This document shows positions 1 through 12,151 of a stretch of 64,000 nucleotides of DNA, piece by piece (position 1 is the first letter of the stretch; the number at the start of each line of letters is the position of its first letter). The notes under the pieces are model-generated. The model ran no database searches. It was not told where the DNA came from and saw only the letters and a program-made list of their open reading frames with translations. The position numbers and the translations under genes were made by a program. This DNA comes from Catonia carolina. Taxonomy: Eukaryota > Arthropoda > Insecta > Hemiptera > Achilidae. Location: positions 96,410,416 to 96,474,415 of the forward strand of contig JAQMRL010000008.1 in assembly GCA_035578175.1 (NCBI GenBank), read 5' to 3'.

Positions 1-661
1 TTTACAGATTTTCATGAAAAAATAAACAAAATCACAAATTACCGCTAAACTAAGCACTTTTTGTATTTTATTTATTTATTTAACGTTGCATCAACTGCAA
101 CGGTCATTAGCGACGAAGTTGGGGTGTAACTGTGTATGATGATAAAATGATTTTTTTTGGAACGTATAAAAATATGCCGTACCTGAGTGGGATTTGAACC
201 CACGACCGCATGATGAGAGGCGAGCTCGTTACCAACTACGCCAATGTGGCCGCAAACTAAGCATTATACAAAGAAATATTTGAAATAAAAGTTGTAGGTT
301 TTTAAATTTTCTACGACTTAAAAGTCGTAGAAAGGCCGCAATCTTAAAGAACCCATTTTTTTCTACGAGAGCACAGCCTACCCAAGGATTTCAGCAGACA
401 TAACGCCTACCTATCTTGTAGAACATAAAAAATGTAGTAAATGAGGTAATTTTGAAAAAATTCGCAGAGGAGCCGAGAAAATTGAAAATTTTTTGAGAAA
501 ATTGCAAAAAAGTTAAAAATGAAACGAATAAACTACCTAGGCCTACTACTTCCGGTTGACCAATTTCGGTGAAAATGTTTTGTGTCAGGTCCCCTAGTAG
601 TAAGTAACTTAAGTTTTAAGTATCAACTTTGTACGATATTCTGTTCTTAAGATATTTTGTT

Positions 662-708
<47 letters not shown>

Positions 709-833
709 CAATCGCTAAAAACATTTTTTTTGGGTTCAGGGGTTTGAAAACGTGTAGATCCGGTGGAAACTCGATTTCGAAAAATCGAGATGAAAACAAT
801 ACTTTCCTTTCTGTAGGCAAGAGAAAGTAAAAA
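1..833 (-). mobile_element. HINE/DINE-1-like element, 3' end cut by window edge
   Basis: Antisense copy ending with the subterminal repeat GGCAAGAGAAAGT at 816-828. The (CA)n block is at 664-706. A SINE is nested at about 58-253. The 3' hairpin lies outside the window. Confidence 0.75.
58..253 (-). mobile_element. tRNA-derived SINE (family A), antisense, nested in HINE
   Basis: Read on -, it has a tRNA-like head with B box GGTTCAAATCCC-like sequence at about 188-203, then a body ending in GTTGATGCAACGTTAAATAA. It is flanked by AAACTAAGCACT (46-57) and AAACTAAGCATT (254-265), an imperfect target-site duplication in HINE sequence. Confidence 0.75.
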
Positions 834-933
834 TTAATTAATCGTAAAGCAATTTTTAAAAACAAATCAATAATTCCTGTTAAAACTTTAGCGTCGTGTC
901 GGATAACAAAATTTTTCATGCAGAAAGTGTATA

Positions 934-1130
934 TTTTTACTTTCTCTTGGCCTCTATAAAGTAAAAGTAAGGAAAGATACGTTTTCATGCCAACTTATTG
1001 AAATACACGATTTAGGTCCCTTGAGCGCAAAAAATATTTTTTACCAATTGGTCTGTGTCTGTGCGCGCGCACGCGCGTGAAAAATAACTTAAAAACGAAA
1101 ACATCGTAGGTACATTTGGACCTTTGATTG
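934..1130 (+). mobile_element. Diverged HINE-like fragment
   Basis: Begins TTTTTACTTTCTCTTGGCC, then shows the AGGAAAG..GTTTTCATG block and a short TGTG/GCGC block at 1,052-1,078, after which similarity fades. It lies head-to-head with the element at 1-833. Confidence 0.45.
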
Positions 1131-1708
1131 AAAACGTTGAATAATTGTTTAAATTTTAGGTTTAGCTGTTTTTGTTTCTCCAGAAATTTAATAAATTTAT
1201 AAACTTGGCTTAATTAAAATCTAGTAATTTTTTGATAAAATATTTCTTCTATTAAAGGTGTAAAATATTGGAACTATTTTGGGGTACGTGTCTAATTCCA
1301 AAAGCCCATTGATAAAGAAATAAGAAACCTATGCTTAAATTTTCAGCCCAATCAATATAGAAATGTTTTCTCATGACGAATGGTACACACTTACACACAC
1401 ACACATACACACACACAAACGTGCCGTTTTTAATGGCATTTACATATTTTTCTGTATTTTATTGATGGGATTTTATTTTAGAGTTCATTATTAATAATAT
1501 TTACATTAATTGTTTATTTTACCTGTAAGTTAACTTAAATTTATAGTTTTTTATATATTACCTTTTTTCTGATAAATATTTATTACTGTAACATAATTTT
1601 TCATATTTTATTGACTTGTTTTACTTAGAAGATATTTTTTATTTTTATTTATTGAAGATTGTTTTATTTTTTTACGATCTAATTTAACAGTCTTATCTCT
1701 ATTTAATG
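1131..1708. other. AT-rich non-coding sequence
   Basis: No gene or clear repeat end seen. It contains a broken (CA)n run at 1,385-1,418 and short T-rich stretches. Confidence 0.5.
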
Positions 1709-2613
1709 TTTTTTACTTTCTCTTGCCTGTATGAATATATAGGAAGGAAAGTATTGTTTTCATGTCGATTTTTCGAAATCGACTTTTCACCGGATCTACA
1801 CGTTTTCAGACCCCCTGAACCCAAAAACGTTTTTAGCGATTCTGTGTGTGTGTGTGTGTGTGAACAGAATAAGTCAACAACCGAACATCGTACAAACTTG
1901 AAACTTAAGTTACTCACCACTACCGGACCCGACACGAACATTTTCATCAAAATCGGTCAACCGGAAGTAGTAGTTTATTCGTGTAATTTTTCACTTTTTT
2001 GCGTTTTCCCAAAAACGGATCCTACGATTTTTTTTAAAAATCGCTTCATTTACTAAAATTGTTATGCTCTACAAGATAGGATAGGCGCCATGTCTGCTGA
2101 AGTTGTTGGGGAGGCTGTATTTTCGTAAAAATGTTTTTTTTTAAGATTACGGCTTTAATATGCATTTTAGCGCAAAAATGTATATATAATAAAAGTTGTA
2201 GAGAATTTAAAATCCTACAACTTTTATCTCAAAAATTTTTTGTACAACGCTTAGTTTTGCGGTAATTAGCAATTTTCTGTTTTTTTCTCACGAAAACTTG
2301 CGAAAAATCGATTTTTTAAGATTTCGGCCTTAACATTTAACGACAAAAATGTTTATAATCAAATTTATAGGAAATTAAAAGATCTACAACTTTTACTTAA
2401 AGCATTTTTCTCTGCAGAGCCTAGTTTAGCGTGAATGAGTGATTTTCCGATTGATTTTCATTTTGCGTTTTTCACTCATAATGAAAATTAGGTTGTATTT
2501 ATTGAGGTTAGTTTTTTGTTAATTTCTAATATTTTATTACTAATGTTAGGTTTATTGTTAATTATTTACATTGGCAAGAGAAAGTTGTGTGAGTGTTTCA
2601 CACCAGATTTTTG
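1709..2613 (+). mobile_element. HINE/DINE-1-like element, full length
   Basis: Starts TTTTTTACTTTCTCTTGCC. The left end folds (CCTGTATGAATATATAGG). A short (TG)n block is at 1,841-1,861. Two diverged units of about 190 bases follow, then the second subterminal repeat GGCAAGAGAAAGT, a hairpin GTGTGA-GTGTT-TCACAC, and the terminus CCAGATTTTT. No protein is encoded. Confidence 0.8.
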
Positions 2614-3104
2614 TGTTCGTAGTAGAACTGAAGTATACTTTCGTAATTTATATTAAAGAAATTCATAAAATCCTTTAAATTTGTACAAGTGTTAAAAATA
2701 TTTGTACTTATATGTTTACTGCTAAATATATGGAATTTTTGGTATTTACCTTTTAATATTTCTTGAAATATTTTTTAAATTTTTGTTTAACTTTTTTTTT
2801 TAATTCAATTCGTAAAGAAGCCGGTTGTTCGGGTTACGTGATAAAATGGTAACAGAACTGCGATGAACTTCCGAGTTCGGTAGTATCACGGCGACTGAAG
2901 TTTTGTGATGATTCAACCCCGTTCAAGAATTTAGACATGCGTAATACGTTTCTGACCTTCCGAAATACCCCAGTTCTAGATTATTTTGACCCTCTTTCCT
3001 AGTACCCCCCTATTTTAAAAATCTTATTATGTATTGACATTGACCTTCCCCTTCATCTTTAACCTAGAAATTGTTCTATTAACTTAGTTTCTGCTAATAA
3101 ATCC
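2614..3104. other. Single-copy non-coding sequence
   Basis: No ORF, splice-supported exon or recognised repeat. GC-richer patches at 2,820-2,960 do not match anything else in the window. Confidence 0.5.
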
Positions 3105-4035
3105 TTTTTACTTTCTCCTGCCGTTTATTAATATATAGGGAAAGAAAGAATTATTTTCATATCAATTTTTGGAAAGCGAATTTTCACCAAATGTACGCGT
3201 TTTCAGTCCCGCTGAACCCAGAAAACATGGTCATAGCGTTTGGTGTGTGTGGGTTTGAACAATATAAATCTGAAAAATGGAATATCGTAAAGAGTTCAAA
3301 CTTGAAACTTAAGTTCAGAGTTTTATATAATAAATTTCACTAACCTTTTTTAAGCTGCCTTTATGTTTTATTTTATCACTTACACGTGTTTCGGTGGATC
3401 CACCATCATCAGATATATTATATCGTTTAAACTAAAATGTTTTTAAATCTATAGAAGCACCTTCAGTCATCTGTATAAAACTTTGTATAAAATTGAGTTT
3501 TGTAGAGATGACTGAAGATATAACATCTTATATAGATTTTTTTTTAAATTAGTTTCAAACGATTTAATTTGCTCTGATGATGGTGGATCCACCGACACAC
3601 GTGTAACTGATAAATAAAAAATTAAGGCAGCTTAAAAAAGGTTAGTGAAATTTATTATACAAAATAGAATTAATTTCAAGCTGCAGGATGCATTATAAGG
3701 GTTTAAGTTAAGTACTACAAGGGGATCAGATGAACATTTTTATCAAAATCAGTCAACTGGAAGTAATTAATAAGTTTATTCGTGCAATTGTTCACTTTTT
3801 ATGATTTTCTCAAAAACGGCTACTACAAATGTTTTAAGCCGCCTCATTTACGTCATTTTTTATGCTCTACAAAATAGAGTAGGCGCCATGTCTGCTAAAA
3901 TCCTTGGGGGCTTGTTCTCTCGTGGTAACTTATGGTTTTTTAAGATTGCGGTCTTATTGTGCATTTTAGAGCAAAAGTGTACAACTTTTATGTCAAACAT
4001 TTTTTTCTACAACGCTTAGTTTAGAGATAACTAAT
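3105..4035 (+). mobile_element. HINE/DINE-1-like element, diverged, with nested fold-back MITE
   Basis: Starts TTTTTACTTTCTCCTGCCG and keeps the family order up to about 3,317, is interrupted by a palindromic MITE, then resumes at about 3,690 and stops at about 4,030 before the second unit and the 3' hairpin. Confidence 0.65.
3321..3668. mobile_element. Palindromic (fold-back) MITE
   Basis: Terminal arms begin TTATATAATAAATTTCACTA and end with its inverse. Near each end lie the inverted pairs AGCTGCCTT/AAGGCAGCT and GGTGGATCCACC. About 345 bases, inserted in a HINE copy. Confidence 0.65.
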
Positions 4036-4061
4036 AATCATCAATTTGGCCGTCTCGTAGA

Positions 4062-4126
4062 AAACAATAGTCAATAGAAAACAATATTTTTCTTCCAATA
4101 TATTCATATAGGCAAGAGAAAGTAAA
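4062..4126 (-). mobile_element. HINE 5'-end fragment at outer edge of left arm
   Basis: Only the antisense left end (CCAATATATTCATATAGGCAAGAGAAAGTA pattern) remains. On - it is followed outward by the junction GGTTGGCTATG that also marks 26,555 and 58,768. Confidence 0.6.
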
Positions 4127-4149
4127 AATTAACATAGCCAACCTGTGGC

Positions 4150-5070
4150 AGAATTTCGAATGGAATTCCCCTAATCGACACCCTCCCGAAACCTCTGGTT
4201 GACCAGCCTTCAACCCCACCAACCGTTCAAAACACCTTGAGAGTCAAAAGGAAGGAAAACCACCCCGACGATTGTTTGAAAGTTGGTTAGTGAAAGAAAC
4301 CCCCGAAAACATATAGGTGGAAATACGCACACCTAAAGAATACTATGCCATACCAGAAAATTTACAGTTGCCTGCATTTACATTCTATTCTTTTTTAATA
4401 TAGGCTACTAATATACTCTAATTACTAATTATAACTATGCGTTTTCCATTATATCGGTTGGTACGAACTTAATTTAAGTCAATTATGGGGAGGGCTGGAC
4501 TCTTAGATTTAGGCACTTAGCGAGAGAGGAGACTTGAGTGCTTCAACCCCCCCTCCCACCAGAATTTTACTGAAAATTCAAATCACCGTATTAAAAAGTT
4601 TATTTAAGGTCCATCGGTTATGGCATTTTTTCTGTAGTATTTTTATTTATTTTCTGATGTTTTCCTACCCGCCATTTAGGTTACTTCCTCTTGAATACAT
4701 TTAACAGATCTGATTATTTCTTCCCGAACGAAAAGTTCAAATTTATGTCACACTTAAATCCTATGAGTCTTTGGTTCGGAACCCAGTCAGGACAGGCATT
4801 TTCAACAACTTGTTTTCATCTGTCACCTTTCACTAGCCCTAATGTGTAAGACAGTCTGACATGAAAAAATTTGTAGGCTTGGCCCCTTGCAAAAATCCAA
4901 AATCTACATGCATGCTTTGATAAGCCGTCTCCACTACAGCCTATAAGCTAAATTTTAACACATTTACAAGGAGTGAGATTTTTTTTAAATTAATCTTTAG
5001 TACTAATTTGTCCTTAAGAATAGTTTACACTTTTTAATTTTCAATCTATTCATTCTATCATATTATTCAA
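4150..5070. other. Left-arm flanking DNA, no gene seen
   Basis: Shared with the right arm (56,720-56,950 and 57,909-58,560). No ORF or exon is conserved as protein. It contains the unoccupied site of the right-arm LINE at about 4,830-4,850. Confidence 0.6.
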
Positions 5071-5072
5071 TA

Positions 5073-6033
5073 CAGTAGAATCTCGGTAGTCCGGCCGTGT
5101 AGTAGTCCGGCACCTCCAGTAATCCGGCCCTTAAAATATTAGCCCTAAAAGTATGAAATCTCACCTAGGACAGATTTTGGAGATTTAAATTGAATTAGGA
5201 AATTCAACTCGACCTAATTACGGCAGATTTAATATAACATGTATGTTTAGGATTTGATTAAAGAAATGAATCTTCTTCTTCTTCTTCTTCTATATGCCTG
5301 CTCCGCGTCGGAGATTGGCGATCATCATCATGATTCTAACCTTGGAACCAGCCGCTCTGAAGAGTTGAACTGAGGTGGTCCCAAACCACCCCATCCAAGA
5401 AATTCTCCTTCTCCCCGGTCTTCGTTTACCTTCAATTTTGCCTTCCATGATGCACTGCAGTAGGTGGTATTTTTTATTTCGTACTATATGGCCAAAATAT
5501 TGGAGTTTCCATCTTTTGATATTGAAAAGAAGTTCTGTATTTTTGTTCAAACGACTTAGAACTTCCCCATTTTTAATTTTATCCTTCCATTAGATGCGGA
5601 GCATCCGCCGGTAAGTCCACATCTCAAACGCTTCCAATTTCCTTTCCAAGGACTTAGTCAATATAGAAAGAAATGAGTAACTAGACCTTATTATTGTTAA
5701 ATGGAATATTTTTTGGCCTTTTATCCAAAACTCAGAACTGGGCCATACTCTATACTTCATGTTGAATTGATAACAAATCGTAATTCTCAGAACACGAGCA
5801 CCCCCACACCGCACTAGGCGATGTCAATAGCCGATAATTATGTTTAGTACAATGATTACAGAAGTACTCAGCAAACCTTTTTTAATTCGTTAATTTAATT
5901 TAAAATCACATAGAAATCACTGCATATTCATTTTTTGTTTACATTTATAATTTATAGTTTCCGAAATTCCAACACATCCAGTAATCCGGCACCCTCTCGG
6001 TCCCGAACAGGTCGGACTACTGAGACTCTACTG
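5073..6033. mobile_element. pogo/Tigger-like element with TA duplication, host of a nested LINE
   Basis: Ends CAGTAGAATCTCGGTAGTCC and, inverted, CAGTAGAGTCTCAGTAGTCC, each flanked by TA (5,071-5,072 and 6,034-6,035). Subterminal copies of CCAGTAATCCGGC lie near both ends. No pogo transposase is visible. The right arm lacks it. Confidence 0.7.
5273..5815 (-). pseudogene. LINE reverse transcriptase, C-terminal relic with (AAG)n tail
   Basis: On -, 5,814-5,590 reads LERKLEAFEMWTYRRMLRI and 5,550-5,290 reads KLQYFGHIVRNKKYHLLQCI, EGKIEGKRRPGRRRISWM and MMIANLR. These are the post-catalytic C-terminal motifs of non-LTR retrotransposons. Frames are broken. An (AAG)n tail at 5,273-5,291 marks the 3' end. 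Related to 56,971-57,897. Confidence 0.7.
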
Positions 6034-6035
6034 TA

Positions 6036-6876
6036 TTTTATTGTATTAAAAATTATTATTATAATTATTAGTATTAAAAATTTTATTGTATTATTCATTC
6101 TATTATTCTATTCAATCTATTTATTCTATTTATTAGTTTAGATCTATTTTCAATTTATTTATATATTTTGCCATTACTTTATTAAAAATCATTACAATAC
6201 AAAGTTAATTTCTTTAAACACAACGTAAAAATCTAACACTATTTATATTAACGTCATGGTGGGAAAATTAATCTACCCATCTATCGTTTCAAATGTTCAA
6301 GGGTAGATCAATTTATTGCTTCTGTTTATTTTTTACTACTGCATCTATTACGGTGCTGTATTAGTGTTAATAATTAAAACAGTTTGTTAACTGTACTCTA
6401 ATTAGCTGAAAATATCTAAACTTGGATGCCATTCTACTGGTCCTTTCCTACCCATCCCTCTTGCTTGGGATATATCATTCAACAAAGTACGAACTTGTAG
6501 AGAAAAGTGGGCTGGAGCTCCATCTTGCTGAAACAGAAATTTTTTATTAAATTTTGTCCAAAGTTAAATTTTTAATAGCTAGAATAGTTTAGCTTCAAGG
6601 CATATGTTTATAAAAATGACCTGTCAAATTTCCTTCTATCATAAATACCCTAAGTAATGTACCGATTACAAATCTAGCACAAACATATGACAACAATATT
6701 CTATTAATAATCAAGTAGAAATATTCAATCATTTTATGTGTCCTTCTTATTACATAAAATATTGATGTTAGATTCAAGTAAGGAATTGCCGTTTTACCAC
6801 TATGTGGATAGTTTAATCAAAATAATTCAAAAAACGGAAAATTTATTTATCAGCAGTTTCCACCATTGAATTTTAC
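6036..6876. other. Left-arm upstream DNA, no gene seen
   Basis: AT-rich and shared with the right arm. It preserves unoccupied target sites for three right-arm insertions: HINE near 6,165, piggyBac-like near 6,395, HINE near 6,540. Confidence 0.6.
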
Positions 6877-6880
6877 TTAA

Positions 6881-7624
6881 GGGGGAGACTGTACTTTGTA
6901 TCCCGCCAATGTTAAATTTGCTATTTTTAGGTACGTATTTTCATAGGATTGGTAAAAGATAGGGAAATTAAACTCTACACACCCATAGGTGTCGGGTTTC
7001 TTCTCGAGCTACCGACATTTTTTCAATTTAATCTTCGGATCATACCATTTTTTTTTAAATATTACGAATAACATAAAATTTTTACAAATTGTTTTCTACT
7101 TTTTTTGCATTAATACTTTTTGGAGCACCTGAGGAAGTCATAAAAATGTCAATTTATGTGGATATACAAGATAATTAACTGGTAAAAATTTCAGCCTGGT
7201 AGGGTTATTTGGTTTCTGAGAAAAATGTACCTAGTGTTAATAATCTAAATTTACGGGAAAACGCAAAAAACAAGAAAGCACAAACCAAAAACAAAATGTA
7301 CAAACCAAAGTATATTTCCCCATCAACAGTTGTTTAGAGAGCTGAACAAACAGCTGAATACAAAAAACAGTAATGGAGGTATTTTAAAAACTAAAATTCT
7401 CTTTGCACTAAAACGAGCAGTATAAAAGTGAAAAATATTCGTTCATGGGAACATGATAATTTTTCTGTGTAAACTTGATAAAAACTTAATTTTTTCATAA
7501 AAAAAATGTTTTTACTTTCTTTTAATTTAATTTAATGTTTTTTTAGTAGATCTAGGCCTAAACTATTGAAAAACAAAAAACCAAAACTCAAAATTTTGAG
7601 TTAAAACCATCGTGCCATCTCCCC
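6881..7624. mobile_element. TTAA-inserting MITE (piggyBac-type target), left arm only
   Basis: Ends GGGGGAGA...TCTCCCC are flanked by TTAA (6,877-6,880 and 7,625-7,628). The right arm retains the undisrupted target apart from its own mariner. No transposase is visible. A related fragment begins at about 11,350 (AAGGGGGAATCATACCACAT). Confidence 0.7.
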
Positions 7625-7890
7625 TTAAAATTTCAGATTGGAATCGTTTGTTATGAGATTTATAATCCCTATATAAGTTCAGAAATTTAAATCCAGTAAA
7701 CAACGTAAAACATTCTTATTTGGTAACCAGAATGCCTTTAGTTGATTTTTCAACTAAAAACTAAAAATATTTACTGTTGGAAACAATTTGACTGGGTAGT
7801 CAAACTCATTTTTTTTAATTCAGGCGATGCAAGACTTTTCGGACATCAGGTATTGCTCTTATGAACAATATTTGCACTTAGTAAATTTTT

Positions 7891-8070
7891 TGCCGGCCCA
7901 TTGGCGGCGTGTTTAGCACAACTGGCTTCTACACCGGTGTCCCAGATTCGATTCCCAATCAGTCTGGCATTTTTTCATCATTCATTTTCATATATCATCA
8001 TTCTCCACCGTCTGCATTGGCGGAAATTGCAAAACAGTCAGACGCAAAGCAAACGAAAAAATTAACTATG
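7891..8070 (+). mobile_element. tRNA-derived SINE (family B)
   Basis: A tRNA-like head GCCGGCCCATTGGCG is followed by TTAGCACAACTGGC and a B-box-like GATTCGATTCCC, then the body (CTGGCATTTTTTCATCATTC) ending GACGCAAAGCAAACG. Shared with the right arm at 51,671-51,838 (antisense), so it predates the duplication. Confidence 0.75.
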
Positions 8071-8197
8071 ATTATCCACGTGTATCCATAAAAATATGAC
8101 AGTAATAAATTTAAATGTAAGCACAAATGATAGAGTTGTATTACGTTAAATAAATTATGATATTATAGATAAAAATCATAAGAATAGAAACAAAACG

Positions 8198-8224
8198 TAT
8201 AAATTATGCCACGGAACCATCAGT
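8198..8224 (+). promoter_or_regulatory. Core promoter of GILT copy L (TATA box and TCAGT initiator)
   Basis: TATAAAT at 8198-8204 is followed by TCAGT at 8220-8224, a common arthropod initiator, about 80 bases before the ATG. The TATA-to-initiator spacing (24 bases) is slightly short. Both elements and the spacing are unchanged in copy R, so I infer both genes start here. Confidence 0.5.
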
Positions 8225-8304
8225 GTTACATCGGTGCTGATAACTGTCAATATTAGACATTACATCAAACCTGTAATTCCATCTTGCAGTAGTTTAATCA
8301 GAAA

Positions 8305-8383
8305 ATGGCTTTAAAAATGTTTAATTCTATTTTACTTTTTACTATTCTATCATTTATCACATTTTCACGACCTACGTTTGGGG
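8305..8383 (+). CDS. GILT copy L exon 1 (signal peptide)
   Basis: The ATG at 8305 opens MALKMFNSILLFTILSFITF followed by SRPTFG: a short basic start and a hydrophobic core, typical of a signal peptide. It is identical to copy R at 24 of 26 residues. The donor GTAAGT begins at 8384. The exon holds 79 coding bases where copy R has 78, because of a fifth G, so the phase no longer fits exon 2. Confidence 0.8.
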
Positions 8384-11300
8384 GTAAGTATTAATAATCA
8401 GGTTAATATTAACTATAATCATGGCTAATGACCATGGCAGTTGATTCCCCTGCCCATAACAGACAGGTGGAATGTCAAATTATTTACTCAATCTGTTTGT
8501 TGCAGGGCTAAAATAAATAGTTCTGTTTCTTATCACATGGTCAGCCAATTAAATGACTGAATCATTTAAGAACAGAAGAGGTAGAGGTGTAAAAGACACT
8601 AATCAGAGTTATCTCGTCTGAAAGTAATGGATTTCATTACACAGTCAGACCCTGTGGTAAATGAAGTGAAAGTGTCATTTGCAGAGTGGAAAATATATTC
8701 TTTTCAGAGGGCCTGGCATGCTGATAAGTGTTCTTTTCCACTCAGTGAGGAAGGCAGGGGTAAACCACCTCACTCTTCGTTTTACTTAGTAAAACCTCTA
8801 CAGGTTCAAACTAGCTTTTTGGCTGATGACCTAAACAACAGTTGGTTCCTGATAAACTTAATAAATTTCATCAATAGACTTTAAAAACAGACAACATATA
8901 CAATGCTATCATTTTTTTCTATTTGTTTCAAAAAATAGTTGTTGTTTTTTATCACGTAATCAGTCAATTATTATATGACTGAAGCATTTAAGAACGGAAG
9001 AGGTAGAGGTGTAAAAGACACTAGTCAGAATTATCTTCTCTGAGAGTAATTGAATTTCATTATAAAACCAGATCCTGTGATGAATAAAATTAATGTATCA
9101 TTTGCAGGGTGAAAAATAGATGCTTTTCAGAGGGCCGGGCATGCTGATAAGCTTACTTTTCCACTTAATGATGAAGGTAATGGTAAACCACCTCACTCTT
9201 CGTTTTACTTAGTAAAGCCTTTGGAGGTTCAAACCACCCTTTCAGCTCATGACCTACATAACAACAACATTCCGACTGGTATGCCTACCCGCCATTCTAA
9301 TTTTTTACACATTACCCTATTATCGCTCAGTTCTTTTTAAGATTTTTATAGATTTTGTTCTGAAGAATTGGAATTTAGCACGACTACAAATATCTCAGTA
9401 TACTTTTAAAGTCTGATAGTAAACCAAACAATGATATTTTAAGAAAGGTTGACAGGGATATAGTTGTCATCAGAATGTTACATACTGTTTTGTGGAGTAA
9501 TCATCTTATCTTGTGGCACTAAAAAAAGAATCTTTTGTTCTTTTGTTGAAAGCTTCTTCATTTATGAATCAGACGTTTTGACTTTCCTTCCTGATTTTGT
9601 GAGATGTGCTGTCAGTTCCATTTAAAAATATCAAGAGCTAAAACAAAACTGATCTGCTATAGAGGAAAATATTGTCAGGAACCGAATAATGGTGGACGGA
9701 GTGATTTTGGAACAGGTCAGCTACTTTTTCAATTTAGGATGTGATGTGTCATACTAAGCGGATAATGATGTACCACAAAACTTTAAGAGATTTAATTGGA
9801 TTGGTGGTTCAAGGCATCGAAATTTGAAGGAAAGGGTCTGAACTGGCACATTAATGAAATTTTGTAAGACAATGGCTTTCCCAACACTGACACATGGCAG
9901 TGAGGCATGGGTGTGTAAGAAGAAATATGAAGATTCCATTCGGTTGGCCGAGATGTGCTTCTTGAGATGTGATAGGGGTGTAGTCAACTATATCGGTTCA
10001 GAAATGAGTATATACAGCGAGAGTTAGATGTGTGTTCTCTTAAGGAGATATTTTGGAGTAAGGGTAGAAATATAGCGATTATCTTGAAAGAATGTCCCCA
10101 CACAAGATTCGTAGACTTCAGAAATTACAGGTCGATTGGACGGCGCGATGCGGGGCCACCGGTGCCTAGGTGGATGCCAGAGAGATCTTGGGACCTAATC
10201 CTTAATTGTTGAAGGAGAAGAAGCTCGTCGGCAGGCTGACGAGCCTACTGCACATGCATGGTCTACATACTATTTATCTGCAGAAAGAAGAGAGTTGGCG
10301 GAGACACGCAAAAATGGGTATATATACTACCATTTTAAAGATGTTTCTATTTAAATTCAAAAAATTTATTGTAAATCCACTTATATAATAGAAAACAATG
10401 GAGGCCAATATTTTTTGTCCAGAGAAAGTTTTAGGTATATGGAACCATTAAAAATGTATTTCACGTTTTTCTGAAAATTCCATTTTTCTGAAATTTTTGA
10501 TATTTTTCATTTACTTTGTGTTGTATTTTGTAAGTGTGTTTGTTAAATTATATCATGAAGGGTAATGTAATGAATAAATAACAATTTTATTCACATGTTT
10601 GAAAAGGACGGGCCATTTTCTTTCAAAAAAAATTTTTTTTTAAATTAATTTCAAAGAAATATCCTGTCCTGTTCAAACGTTTAAATAAAATTGTTCTTTA
10701 TTCATTACGTTAGCGTTCTTGACATACTTTAAAAGGCACGCTTTCAAAATAATGAAAAAATTTCAGACAAATGGAATTTTCAGAAAAACATGAAAATACA
10801 TTTTTAATGGTTCATGTACCTGAAACTCAGTGGACAAAAAATATTGGCCTCCATTTTTTTTCTATTTTATGAGTGCATTTACAATAAATTTTGTGAATTA
10901 AAAAAAGAAAATGTGTTTTTAAATGGTAGTATACTTCCATTTTTATGCCTCTACGCCAATACTTTTCTTTCCACAGACAAACAGTACATGTACATTAGTT
11001 GTTTTGTATTTGCGTTGTCATAGTTGTTTTGTATGTGTGTATATGTTTTTACTACAACTTTTCACTTATTTTGTGAGGACAAGTGCCACCAGTGTAATAT
11101 GTACATTTTTATCTGTTTAGAATGTATTTATTGATATATATTATGAAACACAAAATTACCAAGCAATGAAATTCGTGTATCACCAGTTAATGCCAGTGTG
11201 GAAAGAATACTCAGACTATATCGATATCCTTTTTATACCTTTTGGAAGAGCAACTGTAAGTCTTATTTAAAATAAATTATCTATAACTTAATTAATTACG

Positions 11301-12102
11301 TACATGTCTACATCAGTTTAATTGTTGGACTTAAAAATATTTACTGTTTAAGGGGGAATCATACCACATATCCTGCCAATCTTAAAATTCTGGTGTAAAA
11401 CACTCACACAACTTTCTCTTGCCAATGAAAATAATTAACAATATAACCTAGCATTAGAAATAAACAAAAAAACTAACCTCAATGAACATAACCCAATTTT
11501 AATTATGAGTGAAAGACGCAAAATGAAAATCAACCTTGGTTTGGCTTAAAAATACGGAAAATCACTCTTCACGCTAAACTAGGCTCTGTAGAGAAAATGC
11601 TTTAATTAAAAGTTGTTACATTTCCTAAAACTTTGATTATACTTCTACACTTTTGTCATAAAATGGCTGAAATGTTAAAAAACTCAATTTTTAAAAAATA
11701 CAAAAAAGTGTTTGAAATAAAATTTATAGAATTTTGTATTCTCTACAACTTTTATTATATAGCTACATTTTTGCGCTAAAATGCATATTAAAGCCGTAAT
11801 CTTAAAAAACAATTTTTTATGAAAATACAGCCTCCCGAAAAACTTCAGCAGACATGGCGCCTACCCTATCTTGTGGAGCATAACAATTTTAGTAAATCAT
11901 GCGATTTCAAAAAAAATCGTAGGAGCTGTTTTCGAGAAAATCTCAAAAAACAAAAAATGACAAGAATAAACTACTACTTCCGGTTGACCGATTTTTGATG
12001 GAAATGTTCGTGACTGGCCTCTAGTTATATCTAACTTAAGTTTCAAGTTTCAACTTCATGCGATGTTCCGTTCTAAAGATATTCTGTTCACACACACACA
12101 CA

Positions 12103-12151
<49 letters not shown>

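Noticed and set aside
664..706. CA/TG microsatellites as Z-DNA-forming regulatory tracts
   Set aside because: All long ones are internal parts of HINE copies; no separate function is indicated.
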